45,022 nucleotides of DNA from Chloroflexota bacterium (lineage in GTDB: Bacteria; Chloroflexota; Dehalococcoidia; SHYB01). Below the pieces are notes generated by a model that saw nothing but the letters and a program-made list of their open reading frames with translations, searched no databases and was not told the DNA's origin. The position numbers and the translations under genes are program-made. Of the stretch, positions 17,488 to 26,278 are shown piece after piece; the first letter of the stretch is position 1, and every line of letters starts with the position of its first letter. The DNA is taken from positions 1-45,022 of the forward strand of contig JACZVV010000010.1 of NCBI GenBank assembly GCA_022572465.1. The letters are read 5' to 3'.

Positions 17488-18729
17488 CTAGCCGCTCTCC
17501 AGATCGCGCTGGAAGCTCTCGTAGCTGGCGTAGCCGGCCATGCGGCTGAGGAACTCGCCCAGCGTCGCGCCCTCCTCGCGCGCCGTTCGGACCTGGTCGC
17601 CTATGGGGCTGACCCGCCCGGGCCGGGAGGCGTAGGTCCCATGAAAGGCGAAGAAGGCCTGGTTGAGCTTGCGGAAGTAGTAGCCGTTGTCCGCCAGGAA
17701 TTGACGCCGCTCCTCCATGTAGGCCTCGGCCTCCTCGATCTTGCCCTCGGCCAGCAGCCGGTCCGCCGTCTGCCTCGTCTCGCGCATGGCCCCGTTGAAG
17801 TCGAACGCCGGCGCCTCGCCTTCCGGCGGCGAGCGTTCGGGGGCCGCTTCCGGCCCCAGCTCACCGGGCGCCGCGAAATGGTCGCGGTACACCGCCCGGC
17901 CGATCTCCGTCCCCACCACGTCGGCGACGGTCTCGTTGAGGGTGGTCATGTCCTGGGTGGCGTTGTAGGCGCGGCCCATCGGGTGGAAAAAAAGGTAATG
18001 GTGAGTCCACTCGTGGGCCGCCAGCTCCAGCACACGCTGGAGCGAAGAGCCGTCGGGGATCAGGCTGGGGTAGGTGGCGACGCCTCCCAACCCCTGCACC
18101 AGCGTCGATAGGCCCCGCGCGTCGATGGCCGCCTCCAGGGCGTCCCGGTCCTCGTCGGTGATGTCGGGGTCGATCAGCCGCGTCTGCATCAGCGAGATGC
18201 GGTCCCGAGGCGAGACGATCAGGACGTTGGGAACCACGTCCAAGCGGAAGTCGACGGGAGGCCACAGGAGCCGCCAGAGGAGGAGCTTGCTGGACACCCC
18301 GGCGTCTTTCAGCGTCGACGTGATCAGCGATTCCAGCGTCTCTTCGACGCCGGGCTCCAGCTTCTCTTGCCGCCGCTGAAGGGCGGTCAGCTCCCGCTCC
18401 AGCCCCGGCAGATCGGGCTCGTCGACGAACCCGTCTCTCGCCTGCTTTATCCGAAACCTCAGCCCTTTGGTCTGGTCGGCCAAATCGAAGAGGCGCCGCA
18501 CCTGCTCGATCTTCTCTTCTTGCGAGGTGGCCCCCGGGAACAGCTCTCGAAACTCCCGGGTCCATTTCTTCAGAAAGTTGCCCATCTCCCAACGGGCGAT
18601 GCTGTAGAGGTGAGGCCGGGCGATCCCCGCGATGGCGTCGCCGGTGCCGAAGGTGTCGCCGGCCAGGAAAAAGAGGGCCAGTGCCAGGAGGAGACCCCAG
18701 GCGATCTTGGCAGTCCTTCTGCGCTTCAC
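17488..18729 (-). CDS. Membrane-anchored HExxH-motif putative zinc metallopeptidase
   Basis: From GTG 18729 the 413-residue protein begins MKRRRTAKIAWGLLLALALF, a basic start plus hydrophobic segment that is either a signal peptide or an anchor. Residue ~239 starts HEWTHHYLF, an HExxH motif, followed about 25 residues later by NETVADVVGTEIG, whose Glu could be the third zinc ligand (gluzincin-like arrangement). A coiled-coil-rich region (about 65-150) precedes the catalytic part, and a Pro/Glu linker lies near 285-300. I do not recognise a named family; substrate unknown. An ATG at 18798 would add 23 residues without a better ribosome binding site. It lies 82 bases upstream of argJ. Confidence 0.8.
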   Translation of the reverse strand: MKRRRTAKIAWGLLLALALFFLAGDTFGTGDAIAGIARPHLYSIARWEMGNFLKKWTREFRELFPGATSQEEKIEQVRRLFDLADQTKGLRFRIKQARDGFVDEPDLPGLERELTALQRRQEKLEPGVEETLESLITSTLKDAGVSSKLLLWRLLWPPVDFRLDVVPNVLIVSPRDRISLMQTRLIDPDITDEDRDALEAAIDARGLSTLVQGLGGVATYPSLIPDGSSLQRVLELAAHEWTHHYLFFHPMGRAYNATQDMTTLNETVADVVGTEIGRAVYRDHFAAPGELGPEAAPERSPPEGEAPAFDFNGAMRETRQTADRLLAEGKIEEAEAYMEERRQFLADNGYYFRKLNQAFFAFHGTYASRPGRVSPIGDQVRTAREEGATLGEFLSRMAGYASYESFQRDLESG

Positions 18730-18835
18730 GATTGGAGGATACCTTAATCGCCGCTCCGGCGTGTCGGGACCGGCCAGCCGGGCATGCCGCCGGTTCACTC
18801 ACCATAGAGAGAGTACGAACACGGCATTTTCCTAG

Positions 18836-18864
18836 TTGCAGGGCCTATGCCGCTGCTCTACAAT
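18836..18864 (+). promoter_or_regulatory. Putative promoter of the EF-G-like gene
   Basis: TTGCAG at 18836-18841 and TACAAT at 18859-18864 with a 17-base spacer. Transcription would start near 18871, leaving a leader of about 28 bases that contains the AAGGAGG ribosome binding site. Confidence 0.7.
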
Positions 18865-18898
18865 GGGGCCGCGTTTCGCCAGAAGGAGGCACCGAGAC

Positions 18899-20920
18899 AT
18901 GCAGGTCTACGCTACCGGGGCCATTCGCAACGTCGCTCTCCTCTCTCACAGCGGCGCGGGTAAGACGAGTCTCGCCGAGGCGATGCTCGTCGCGTCCGGC
19001 GCGCTCAACCGCTTGGGCGACGTGGAGGAGGGCACGACCGCCGCCGACTTCGAACCCGAAGAGATCGAGCGCAGCAGCAGCATCCAGACTGCCGTCGTCC
19101 CGTCCGAGTGGAAAGACGTCAAGGTCAACATTCTGGATACGCCGGGGTACGCCGATTTCGACGGCGAGGTGCTCTCGGCGCTGGCGGCGGCCGACTGTGC
19201 ATTGGTGGTGGTGAGCGCCGTCGACGGTGTGGAGGTGGGCACGGAGGTGACCTGGAACGGCGCCGCCGACAGAGGCCTGCCCCGGATCGTCCTGGTCAAC
19301 AAGATGGACCGGGACAACGCCGACTTCTACCAGGTGCTGGATGCCATCCGATCGCGTTTCGGCCGGCAATGCGTTCCCGTCCTGCTGCCCATCGGGGCCG
19401 GGGACTCCTTCTCGGGCGTCATCAACCTGCTGGACCCGAGCAACGCCGACCAGGACCCCAGGTTCGGCGAGTTCCGCGAGCAGCTGGTGGAGGCGGCGGC
19501 CGAGACCGACGACGCCTTGACGGAAAAATATCTCGACGAAGGCGATCTGACGCCTCAGGAGCTGGCCTCGGGGCTCAAGGCGGGCGTCCTCGCGGGCACG
19601 CTCTTCCCGGTGCTGGCGTCATCGGCGACGAAACAGATCGGGGTAACGGAGCTGCTGGATTTTCTCGTCGAATACGCGCCGTCACCGGCGGACCGAGGCC
19701 CCGTCGCCGCGTCCGGCTCATCGGGAGACGCCGTGGAGCTGTCGCCAGTGTCGGGGAACGGCCCCGTCGCCTTCGTGTTCAAGACGTCGGCGGACCCCTA
19801 CGTCGGCAAGCTGTCGTTCTTCCGCGTCGTGGCCGGGACCATGAAAAGCGATTCGCATTTCTGGAACGCCAACAAGGAGGAGCCAGAGCGTTTCGGCCAG
19901 CTCTTCGTTCCCCGGGGCAAGGCGCAGGAATCGGTGCCGACGCTGGAGGCGGGCGACATCGGCGCCGTCGCGAAGCTTCAGCACACCTCCACCGGCGACA
20001 CCATCTGCCTGAAAGAGTCGGCGGTCACGCTGCCGGCCATCGAATTCCCCAAAGGGGTGTATAGCGTGGCCATCGGCCCCAAGACCAAGGCCGACATGGA
20101 CAAGATGGGCGCTGCCTTGAATCGACTGGTCGAAGAGGACCCCACCCTGCGAGTCACCCGGGACCAGGAGACCGGCGAGACGCTCCTCTCATCGCTGGGC
20201 GAAGCCCACGTCGACGTGGCGGCCAAGAAGCTGAAGCGTAAGTTTGGGGTCGACGTGCTGACCGATACGCCCCGGGTCCCCTATCGCGAGACGATCACCG
20301 GCAAGGCCAACGCCGAGTACAAGCACAAGAAGCAGACCGGGGGCCACGGCCAGTATGGACACGTCTATCTCGAGCTGGAGCCGCTCCCCCGAGGGACCGG
20401 TATCGAGTTCAGTACCCGCGTCTCCGGTGGAGCCGTGCCCAGAGAGTACTTCCCCGCAGTCGAGAAGGGTGTGAAGGAAGCGGTGACGAAAGGTGTGCTC
20501 GCCGGAAGCCGCGTCGTCGACGTGAAGGTGACGCTGTACGACGGCAGCTCGCACCCGGTCGACTCGTCGGGCATGGCGTTCCAGATCGCCGGCTCCCAGG
20601 CCTTGAAGAAAGGGCTCGAGCAAGCGAACCCGGTGATCCTGGAGCCGATCATGCGGCTGAACGTGACGGTGCCCGACAGCTACACCGGCGACGTCGTCGG
20701 CGACCTCAACGCCAAGCGATCGAAGGTGCTCGGCATGAACCCCGAGGGCGGCCTGACGTCCATCGAGGTGCAGGTGCCGTTGGCGGAGGTCCAGCGCTAC
20801 GCGACGGACCTCCGCTCCATGACCCAGGGCCGGGGACGCTACACCATGGAGTTCAGCCACTACGAACAGGTCCCGGCCCACCTGGCCCAGAAGATCGCCG
20901 CCGAGGTCAAGCAAGAGTAG
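18899..20920 (+). CDS. Elongation factor G-like translational GTPase (EF-G2 subfamily)
   Basis: The 673-residue protein has the EF-G layout: GTPase domain with P-loop SHSGAGKTS at 16-24, G3 DTPGYADF near 82, G4 NKMD near 137, then domain II, III, IV (GGHGQYGHVYLELEPL near 482) and V. The P-loop SHSGAGKT instead of AHIDAGKT, the EEIERSSSI effector region and overall shortness place it in the EF-G-like paralog group found in many Chloroflexota, Actinobacteria and others, whose role (elongation versus ribosome rescue/recycling) is not settled; the main fusA would be elsewhere with the str operon. ATG 18899 is supported by AGGAGG nine bases upstream. Confidence 0.92.
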   Translation: MQVYATGAIRNVALLSHSGAGKTSLAEAMLVASGALNRLGDVEEGTTAADFEPEEIERSSSIQTAVVPSEWKDVKVNILDTPGYADFDGEVLSALAAADCALVVVSAVDGVEVGTEVTWNGAADRGLPRIVLVNKMDRDNADFYQVLDAIRSRFGRQCVPVLLPIGAGDSFSGVINLLDPSNADQDPRFGEFREQLVEAAAETDDALTEKYLDEGDLTPQELASGLKAGVLAGTLFPVLASSATKQIGVTELLDFLVEYAPSPADRGPVAASGSSGDAVELSPVSGNGPVAFVFKTSADPYVGKLSFFRVVAGTMKSDSHFWNANKEEPERFGQLFVPRGKAQESVPTLEAGDIGAVAKLQHTSTGDTICLKESAVTLPAIEFPKGVYSVAIGPKTKADMDKMGAALNRLVEEDPTLRVTRDQETGETLLSSLGEAHVDVAAKKLKRKFGVDVLTDTPRVPYRETITGKANAEYKHKKQTGGHGQYGHVYLELEPLPRGTGIEFSTRVSGGAVPREYFPAVEKGVKEAVTKGVLAGSRVVDVKVTLYDGSSHPVDSSGMAFQIAGSQALKKGLEQANPVILEPIMRLNVTVPDSYTGDVVGDLNAKRSKVLGMNPEGGLTSIEVQVPLAEVQRYATDLRSMTQGRGRYTMEFSHYEQVPAHLAQKIAAEVKQE

Positions 20921-20921
20921 G

Positions 20922-21039
20922 CGGCGGCTGAGGTGGCTGAGCCACATCGGCGTTCCCGGGTGGCTGAGCCACGTGAGCGTTCCCGGGTGGCTGAGCCACA
21001 TCAGCATTTCCGGACTAATGTTGCTGCGGCTCAGCCGCC
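20922..21039. repeat. Dispersed repeat: three left ends in 27-bp tandem, one complete 54-bp copy
   Basis: Three units beginning GGTGGCTGAGCCAC start at 20932, 20959 and 20986, exactly 27 bases apart; the first two end in GCGTTCCCG and the third continues through the 26-bp core to GCGGCTCAGCCGCC at 21026-21039, making a full 54-bp element. An isolated GGCGGCGGCTGAG precedes them, starting one base after the EF-G-like TAG stop. The remaining convergent gap (21040-21159) contains a hairpin GTCCCGAC/GTCGGGAC near 21074-21091. Confidence 0.92.
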
Positions 21040-21159
21040 TGAGCCGGGAAACCGTCGACTTCCTCTCGCAGTCCCGACGGGTCGGGACGCAGGCATCGCA
21101 GAAATCGGAGCCCCGGCTCGTCGGGGTCAAGAAAACGAAAGGCCCTGCGGCGGCGGGAG

Positions 21160-21606
21160 CTACTCTTTCGGGCTTTCCCAGATCGTGTGGTACTGCTTGC
21201 CGGTGATGGCGGCCGCGATCTCTTTGCGCTCCAGGGACCGCAGCTGCTCCAACGCTCGCTCGCAGGACCGGATGCTGTCGGCGTGGCCGGTGTCGGCGAA
21301 TCGCTGGACCACCTTCTCCCACACGCCCAGCCGCACGAGGCTATCGACATACTTGGGCCAGGGGATGATCGTCACCTTCTCCGGCTGAGGAAAGCGGGGG
21401 CGCAGCCGGCGCAGGCTGCGAAAGCGGTCTTCCACCGACTTGGCCATGGGCACCACTTTGGCCAGGGGTGGGTCTTCCACGTCGGACCGAGTATCGAGAA
21501 TCAGCGTCTTCCGCAGCAGGGGGAAGTGCAGACAGATGACTTCCGCCGTTTGGATGTTCTGGATGATCTCATCCAGATCCATCCCGTAGGAACCGTCCAT
21601 TCCCAT
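21160..21606 (-). CDS. Hypothetical 148-residue protein downstream of etfA
   Basis: Not recognised as a named family. The start [20 protein letters not shown] is followed by a probable β-strand segment ([20 protein letters not shown]), a basic middle with [20 protein letters not shown], and a helical C-terminus with several Arg/Glu pairs. No signal peptide or membrane helix. The start is 33 bases after the etfA stop, so it is probably the third gene of the etfB-etfA unit; a role tied to electron transfer flavoprotein is only a guess. Met3 at 21600 is an alternative start. Confidence 0.75.
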   Translation of the reverse strand: MGMDGSYGMDLDEIIQNIQTAEVICLHFPLLRKTLILDTRSDVEDPPLAKVVPMAKSVEDRFRSLRRLRPRFPQPEKVTIIPWPKYVDSLVRLGVWEKVVQRFADTGHADSIRSCERALEQLRSLERKEIAAAITGKQYHTIWESPKE

Positions 21607-21639
21607 GAGCCACCCCGCAGAACCAGCGATGGCGCGGCC

Positions 21640-22632
21640 TCAAGAGCCGCGCAGCTCCTTGACCATCTCGATAAAGGCAGGCAGCACCTCTTCCCAACTT
21701 CCGACGACACCGAAGCGCGACTCTTTGAAGATGTTGGAGTCTTTGTCCTTGTTGATGGAGACGATGTTCTTGGAGCCGGAGCAGCCGGCCATGTGCTGGC
21801 TGGCGCCGGAGATGGCGACGGCGATGTATAGGTCGGGCGTGACCGTCTTCCCGGTGAGGCCGACCTGGTAGGAATGGTCCAGCCAACCGGCGTCGCAGAC
21901 GGCCCGGCTGGCCCCGACGGCGCCGCCCAGGACCTTGGCCAGCTCCTCGAGCTGCTCGAACGGCTCCGGGCCTCCGAAACCGCGGCCGCCGGACACGACG
22001 ACCGAAGCGTCCTCCAGCCGGATCCCTTCCGCCTCTTGTCTCTTGACCTCAACCACCCGGACCCTTACGGCCGACTCGTCGATGGGGGCGTCCAGGGCCA
22101 CGATCTCGCCCAGTCTCGAGCCGTCGGGCTCCAGGGCCTCGACCGCCTTGGCCCGGAGCGTCACGGCGTGGAGATCGGCGTCGCTCTCGTATATGCCCTG
22201 AGCGTTGCCGCCGTAGACCGGCTTGGTGGCCACCAGCTTGCCGTCTTCCAACGTGACGTCGACGCAGTCCATCGAGAGGCTGCTTTTGAGCCGGAACGCC
22301 AGCTTCGGCGCCAGGTCTTTCCCCGTATCCGTCTGGCCAAGGACGATGACCTTGGGGTTGGCCGTCTCGACGGCCTTCAGGAGGACCTGGAGATAGGCGT
22401 CGGGCTGATAGTCGGCCAGGTCGGCGCTCTCGAAGGTATAGACCTTCTGGGCGCCCGAGGCGATGAGCTCTTTGGCTTGGGCCTCGGCGTCGGGGCCGAT
22501 AACGATGGCCGTCACCTGGCCGCCGGCCTCCCCGGCCAGCTGAAGGCCCAAGGCGACGCCTTCCCGAGCGAGGCCCGTCAGCGCTCCGTCTTTGACCTCT
22601 CCGAAGACGAGGACCCCTCGATTGTCCGCCAT
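21640..22632 (-). CDS. etfA: Electron transfer flavoprotein alpha subunit
   Basis: EtfA with EtfB accepts electrons from acyl-CoA dehydrogenases via FAD and passes them to a quinone oxidoreductase or other partner. The 330-residue protein has the N-terminal α/β domain (about 1-190) and the FAD-binding C-terminal domain with [18 protein letters not shown] near 214, [20 protein letters not shown] near 271 and [16 protein letters not shown] near 295, the family signature. ATG 22632 is preceded by AAGGAG at seven bases. It lies 35 bases after etfB. Confidence 0.96.
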   Translation of the reverse strand: MADNRGVLVFGEVKDGALTGLAREGVALGLQLAGEAGGQVTAIVIGPDAEAQAKELIASGAQKVYTFESADLADYQPDAYLQVLLKAVETANPKVIVLGQTDTGKDLAPKLAFRLKSSLSMDCVDVTLEDGKLVATKPVYGGNAQGIYESDADLHAVTLRAKAVEALEPDGSRLGEIVALDAPIDESAVRVRVVEVKRQEAEGIRLEDASVVVSGGRGFGGPEPFEQLEELAKVLGGAVGASRAVCDAGWLDHSYQVGLTGKTVTPDLYIAVAISGASQHMAGCSGSKNIVSINKDKDSNIFKESRFGVVGSWEEVLPAFIEMVKELRGS

Positions 22633-22667
22633 GCTCCGTCTCCTTGCGCGTGACCGCGCAGTCGGGT

Positions 22668-23468
22668 TTAGATAAGTTTGGCCTCTCGCAGCTTGAGGGC
22701 CAGCTTCCGGCCGGCGTCGGCATCGTTCTCCCCCTCGATCAACTCACACTCCCCCTCCACCTCGGGGATGAACAGCTTGCTAAGGCTGACGACCCGGCCG
22801 TTGGCGCCCAGCTTGGCGGGATCGGCGCCGATGTCGGCGGCGGTCCACACCGTAGGGCTCTTCCGGCCGGCCTGCATGATGCCTCGGAGGGTGGGGTAGC
22901 GCGGCTCCCCCAGCTCGTTGCTGACGGTCACCAACGCCGGCAGCGGCGCCTCCACGATCTCGCTGCCGTCGGTCCTCACGCGCTCCACGACGACCTTGCC
23001 GTCCTTGACTTCGACCCGCTTGGCCATGGTGATCGCCGGGAGCCCCAGGTTCTCGGCGACGGCCAGGGCAACCTGGCCCCGGTCGGTGTCGGACGCCTGG
23101 CGTCCGCAGATGATGAGATCGAAGTCGCCCACCTTTTTGACGGCCATCGCCAGGGCGTATCCGATCGAGTAGGCGTCGCCGTCCTCGAAGGCGTCGTCTT
23201 GCAGCAGAATCAGCTCATCGGCGCCCATGGAGAGGGGTTTCTTGATGACGTCCAGGACCAGGTTCTTACCGAGGGAGATGACGGTGATGGTGACGTCGTG
23301 GTCCTCTTTGAGCCGCAGGGCGGCCTCCACGGCGTTCTCGTCGAACCCGTTGACGACCGGCGCAACGCCCTGAACGGGAGCGACGGCGTTGGTGGCCGAG
23401 TCGATCTTGAAACTCGCCGTGGGCGTCTCGGGGTCCATGACCTGTTTGATGAAGCAGATGACGTGCAT
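22668..23468 (-). CDS. etfB: Electron transfer flavoprotein beta subunit
   Basis: The 266-residue protein starts MHVICFIKQVMDPETPTASF, the usual EtfB opening, and has GFDENAVEAALRLKE near 41, the AMP-binding-domain segment DLIICGRQASDTDRGQV near 118 and the LPALVTVSNELGEPRYPTLR signature near 177. ATG 23468 was chosen over a frame starting at 23537 because it matches the family start and has GAGG eight bases upstream. First gene of etfB-etfA-orf148 with its own promoter. Confidence 0.96.
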   Translation of the reverse strand: MHVICFIKQVMDPETPTASFKIDSATNAVAPVQGVAPVVNGFDENAVEAALRLKEDHDVTITVISLGKNLVLDVIKKPLSMGADELILLQDDAFEDGDAYSIGYALAMAVKKVGDFDLIICGRQASDTDRGQVALAVAENLGLPAITMAKRVEVKDGKVVVERVRTDGSEIVEAPLPALVTVSNELGEPRYPTLRGIMQAGRKSPTVWTAADIGADPAKLGANGRVVSLSKLFIPEVEGECELIEGENDADAGRKLALKLREAKLI

Positions 23469-23510
23469 GGCGCCGACCTCGTCCTTCTCCACCTCGCCTG
23501 CAAGAATAAC

Positions 23511-23542
23511 GCTGGGCTGCCGCCTGAGGCGGGTCACCCAGC
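23511..23542 (-). promoter_or_regulatory. Nested hairpin in the etfB leader
   Basis: GCTGGG (23511-23516) pairs with CCCAGC (23537-23542), and inside it CCGCC (23520-23524) pairs with GGCGG (23528-23532) around a three-base loop. It lies between the predicted start of transcription (about 23555) and the etfB ATG, so it would be in the mRNA leader. Confidence 0.45.
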
Positions 23543-23561
23543 GCGGGAGGGGCCAGGAATC

Positions 23562-23591
23562 ACTCTAGCACTCGGCGAATTTGAGTGTCAA
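23562..23591 (-). promoter_or_regulatory. Putative etfB promoter
   Basis: On the minus strand a consensus TTGACA (23591-23586) is followed after 18 bases by TAGAGT (23567-23562), preceded by TGC as in extended -10 promoters. Leader length would be about 87 bases. Confidence 0.65.
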
Positions 23592-23653
23592 GGCGATGAA
23601 CTCGTTGAAAGCAGCCGTTGCCGATAGGCCCGGACGCCACCCAAAGGGCCGGG

Positions 23654-23682
23654 TTGTGGAGATACACGGAAGCGTGTACCAT
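23654..23682 (+). promoter_or_regulatory. Putative xre promoter with an overlapping dyad operator
   Basis: TTGTGG at 23654-23659 and TACCAT at 23677-23682 are 17 bases apart. A perfect inverted repeat TACACG-GAAG-CGTGTA (23663-23678) fills the spacer and overlaps the -10 box. Its position fits an autoregulatory operator for the small XRE protein encoded just downstream; this binding is inference. Confidence 0.5.
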
Positions 23683-23710
23683 CCCGGCATACGCCCAAGG
23701 AGGGGCCGGC

Positions 23711-23977
23711 ATGAGCCGAGGGAGGGAGACACCACGGCGCCGATGGCACGGAGTCGGAGTCAAGGCGCTTCGAGAGCATCTGGGCTATAGCCAGCAGCGC
23801 ATGGCCCAGGACCTAGGGACCCGCCAGCAGACGATCAGCGAATGGGAGACCGGCCTCTATGCTCCCGGAGGCATCTCGTCGACCCTGCTGAACGTTCTGG
23901 CGGAGCGGGCAGACTTTCACTACGAGGCGGGGGCAGGCGATCGGGATGATGCAGGCAGGAAGCAAGCAGGGCGATAA
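23711..23977 (+). CDS. Small XRE-family helix-turn-helix regulator
   Basis: The 88-residue product is essentially one HTH_3/XRE DNA-binding domain: KALREHLGYSQQRMAQDLG (about 18-36) is helix 1-2 and TRQQTISEWETGLYAP (about 37-52) includes the recognition helix with the typical Q-x-x-I-S-x-W-E pattern. A basic N-terminal arm precedes it. ATG 23711 has AGGAGG seven bases upstream; an earlier ATG at 23618 lies before the likely promoter. Its last 32 bases overlap the start of the DUF2851 gene, implying joint expression. Confidence 0.88.
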   Translation: MSRGRETPRRRWHGVGVKALREHLGYSQQRMAQDLGTRQQTISEWETGLYAPGGISSTLLNVLAERADFHYEAGAGDRDDAGRKQAGR

Positions 23978-25349
23978 AAGAGGGCCGCTTTCCCCGGCGA
24001 GGCGGGCCCGGGACGCCAATGCCGTGGGGCCACGGCACGCGCCGGCGGAGAGCGAGCTCCACCAATGGTGGCGAGACCGGCGCGTGGCCATGGTGCCTCC
24101 CAAGGGCTCGTCCGCGGGGCCGCTGCGGGTCATCTTCCCCGGCTGGTCGAATAGCGGCCGGGGGCCGGACTTCACCGGCGCGGTGGTTCAAACGCCGGAA
24201 GGAAGTATGCTTCGCGGCGACGTCGAGATCCACGTCGACGACCACGGCTGGTATCGCCACGGACATCACCAGGACCCCGCCTACGACAACGTCGCTCTCC
24301 ATGTGGTGTGGCGCGCCAAGGATACGACCCCGCCGGCCCGAACGTCCCGAGGCCGGCAGATCCCGATGTCGATGGTCGAGCGGGCGGCGGCATCGCACCG
24401 GCAAAGCGACGCCCGGCCCTGCGTGCGGCGGGCGGACACCCTCGAGGCCGAGACGATCGGCCAGACGCTGGACCACCACGGCGACCGGCGGTTCCAGGAG
24501 AAGGCCGTGAGCCTGGCCGGCAGGGGGCGTCGGGACGGCGCCGACCAGGCCCTCTACCGAGGCCTGCTGACGGCGCTGGGATATAGCAAGAACACGGGGC
24601 CCTTTGGCGACCTGGCGGACCGGTTGCCCTATCCAACGCTCTCCCGCATAGCCGAGAACGTGCCAAAGAAGGGACGCCGGGCCACCATCGAAGGGCTGCT
24701 CTTCGGAGCGTCCGGGCTGCTGCCGTCGCAGCGGGGGCTGACCAGCGACGGCTCCGATTGGGTCGATGCCCTGGAGGCGGCGTGGGCCAGCTCGGGCCTC
24801 GGGCCGGACGGCCCGCCGCCCGCATGGCAGTGCTTCCGCCTGAGGCCGGAGAACGGGCCGGTCCGCCGGGTCGCGGGAGCGGCGGCCCTGGTCGAGGCCT
24901 TTCTCTGTGAGGGCCCGGCCGCCGCTCTGGAACGAGTGCTGACGGCGCTGGGCGGCGCTCCAACGGCTTCGACGCTGCGGCAAGCGCTGACGATCGTGGA
25001 GCACGGATACTGGGCCGGTCATTGGGACTTCGGCAAGCGCCGGAAGCACGCGGCGACGCTCATCGGAGCCGACCGGGCGTCGGACATGGCGGTCAACGTT
25101 GTCCTGCCATTCTTCTACGGCCGGGCTCTGCTCACCGGAGACCGCCGCCTTCAGCATCTCTGCCTGGAGACGTACCGGGCCTATCCGCCGTTGAGCCCCA
25201 ACCACGTGACCCGCGAGATGGAGCGCATGCTGCGGCCCGGCCTCGCCCGCGGCACGATCGCCACCGCCCGGCGCCAGCAGGGCCTTCTTCGCCTCTACGG
25301 CACGCGCTGCTCGAAGCTGCTCTGCGCCGGCTGCCCTATCGTCCCTTGA
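23946..25349 (+). CDS. DUF2851 family protein
   Basis: The 467-residue product carries the DUF2851 landmarks: AESELHQWWRDRRV near 34, VIFPGWSNSGRGPDFTGAVV near 62, the strongly conserved RGDVEIHVDDHGWYRHGHH near 89 with several His/Asp, and DPAYDNVALHVVW just after. The C-terminus has the Cys pair region CSKLLCAGCPI. The family has no established function; the His/Asp cluster looks like a hydrolase or nuclease metal site (inference). The start (ATGATG) overlaps the xre gene, and the end overlaps the convergent crotonase gene by 14 bases. Confidence 0.88.
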   Translation: MMQAGSKQGDKRGPLSPARRARDANAVGPRHAPAESELHQWWRDRRVAMVPPKGSSAGPLRVIFPGWSNSGRGPDFTGAVVQTPEGSMLRGDVEIHVDDHGWYRHGHHQDPAYDNVALHVVWRAKDTTPPARTSRGRQIPMSMVERAAASHRQSDARPCVRRADTLEAETIGQTLDHHGDRRFQEKAVSLAGRGRRDGADQALYRGLLTALGYSKNTGPFGDLADRLPYPTLSRIAENVPKKGRRATIEGLLFGASGLLPSQRGLTSDGSDWVDALEAAWASSGLGPDGPPPAWQCFRLRPENGPVRRVAGAAALVEAFLCEGPAAALERVLTALGGAPTASTLRQALTIVEHGYWAGHWDFGKRRKHAATLIGADRASDMAVNVVLPFFYGRALLTGDRRLQHLCLETYRAYPPLSPNHVTREMERMLRPGLARGTIATARRQQGLLRLYGTRCSKLLCAGCPIVP

Positions 25350-26124
25350 ACCTGGGCGGGCGTTTCTCGGCGAAGGCCAGCGGCCCCTCGCGCAGGTCCT
25401 CGGTGTGGGCCACTTCGGGCAGGACCGACCAGGCGTAGTCGAGGCCATCGTGCAGGCCCCGGTCGAGAGCGCCGAGGATGGCCTTCTTCGAGCCCTGGAC
25501 GGCCAGAGGCGCCGCCTCCTCGACGATGTGGCGGGCGATCTCCTGCGCTTTGGCCATCAGCTCCGACGGGGGCGTCACCTCGCTGACCAGTCCCCACTGG
25601 TAAGCCTGCTGGGCAGTGACGCGAAAGCGCCGCCCTTCCATGACCATCCGCATCACCACGCCCAGGGGCATTTTGAAGGCCAGGCCCGCCGACTCGACTC
25701 CGCTGATGTAGCCGATATTGACGTGGGTGTCGAAGAACGAGGCGTTCTCCGAGGCGATGACGATGTCGCTGTCGGCCACCAGATGCCAGCCGCCGCCGAC
25801 GCAGTAGCCGTTGACGGCGGCGATGAAGGGCTTGTGGATGGAGCGCATGATCTCGGCGGCCGGTCTCCACCCGGTGACGTCCGGCGTTTCGGGCTCCTTC
25901 GCGGTCCTGGCCCGATCCTTGACGTCCATCCCCGTCGAGAAGGCCCGATCGCCCGCTCCGGTGACGATCATGCACCATTGGTCCGGGTCGTCGCGGTAGG
26001 CGGAAAAGACGTCGACGAACTCGGCGATGGTGTCCGCGTCGAAGGCGTTCAGGCGCTCGGGCCGGTTGATGGTCACGCAGACGATGCGGTCCCGCTGTTC
26101 GACCAGTAGATTCCGAAGCTCCAT
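25336..26124 (-). CDS. Enoyl-CoA hydratase/isomerase (crotonase) family protein
   Basis: The 262-residue length and INRPERLNAFDADT near 19, the oxyanion-hole loop AFSTGMDVKD near 61, and NGYCVGGGWHLVADSDIVIAS-like second oxyanion segment near 105 identify a crotonase-fold protein. The position usually holding the first catalytic Glu (the PE of F-x-x-PE) reads FFDTHVNIG, with His/Val instead, so it may not be a classical hydratase; other crotonase reactions are possible. GGGAGGG precedes ATG 26124. It converges on DUF2851 with a 14-base overlap and is divergent from the reductase gene. Confidence 0.9.
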   Translation of the reverse strand: MELRNLLVEQRDRIVCVTINRPERLNAFDADTIAEFVDVFSAYRDDPDQWCMIVTGAGDRAFSTGMDVKDRARTAKEPETPDVTGWRPAAEIMRSIHKPFIAAVNGYCVGGGWHLVADSDIVIASENASFFDTHVNIGYISGVESAGLAFKMPLGVVMRMVMEGRRFRVTAQQAYQWGLVSEVTPPSELMAKAQEIARHIVEEAAPLAVQGSKKAILGALDRGLHDGLDYAWSVLPEVAHTEDLREGPLAFAEKRPPRFKGR

Positions 26125-26209
26125 CGCTCCCTCCCGTGCTACGCCGTTTCAGGGCGCGGCCCTAGAGGCAATTCCCAAAATGCCCCCCGGATCCCCCGCA
26201 GTATCCTGG

Positions 26210-26237
26210 GGAAACCTCTTTTTCGCAAGAGGTTTCC
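26210..26237. repeat. Perfect 11-bp-stem hairpin upstream of the reductase gene
   Basis: GGAAACCTCTT (26210-26220) pairs exactly with AAGAGGTTTCC (26227-26237) around TTTCGC. It sits in the 166-base divergent gap between the crotonase and reductase genes, preceded by a CCCCCGGATCC...ATCCTGGGG partial dyad (26184-26211). It could be a dispersed hairpin element or a control site; no function is shown. Confidence 0.6.
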
Positions 26238-26272
26238 ACGATATCCCGAAGGAGTGGGGTGCACTTCAGCGG

Positions 26273-26278
26273 TACAAT
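26273..26278 (+). promoter_or_regulatory. Putative -10 box of the reductase gene
   Basis: TACAAT lies 12 bases before ATG 26291; no clear -35 was found at the right distance. Transcription from it would begin within a few bases of the start codon, consistent with a leaderless or near-leaderless message, and there is no ribosome binding site before this ATG. Confidence 0.4.
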
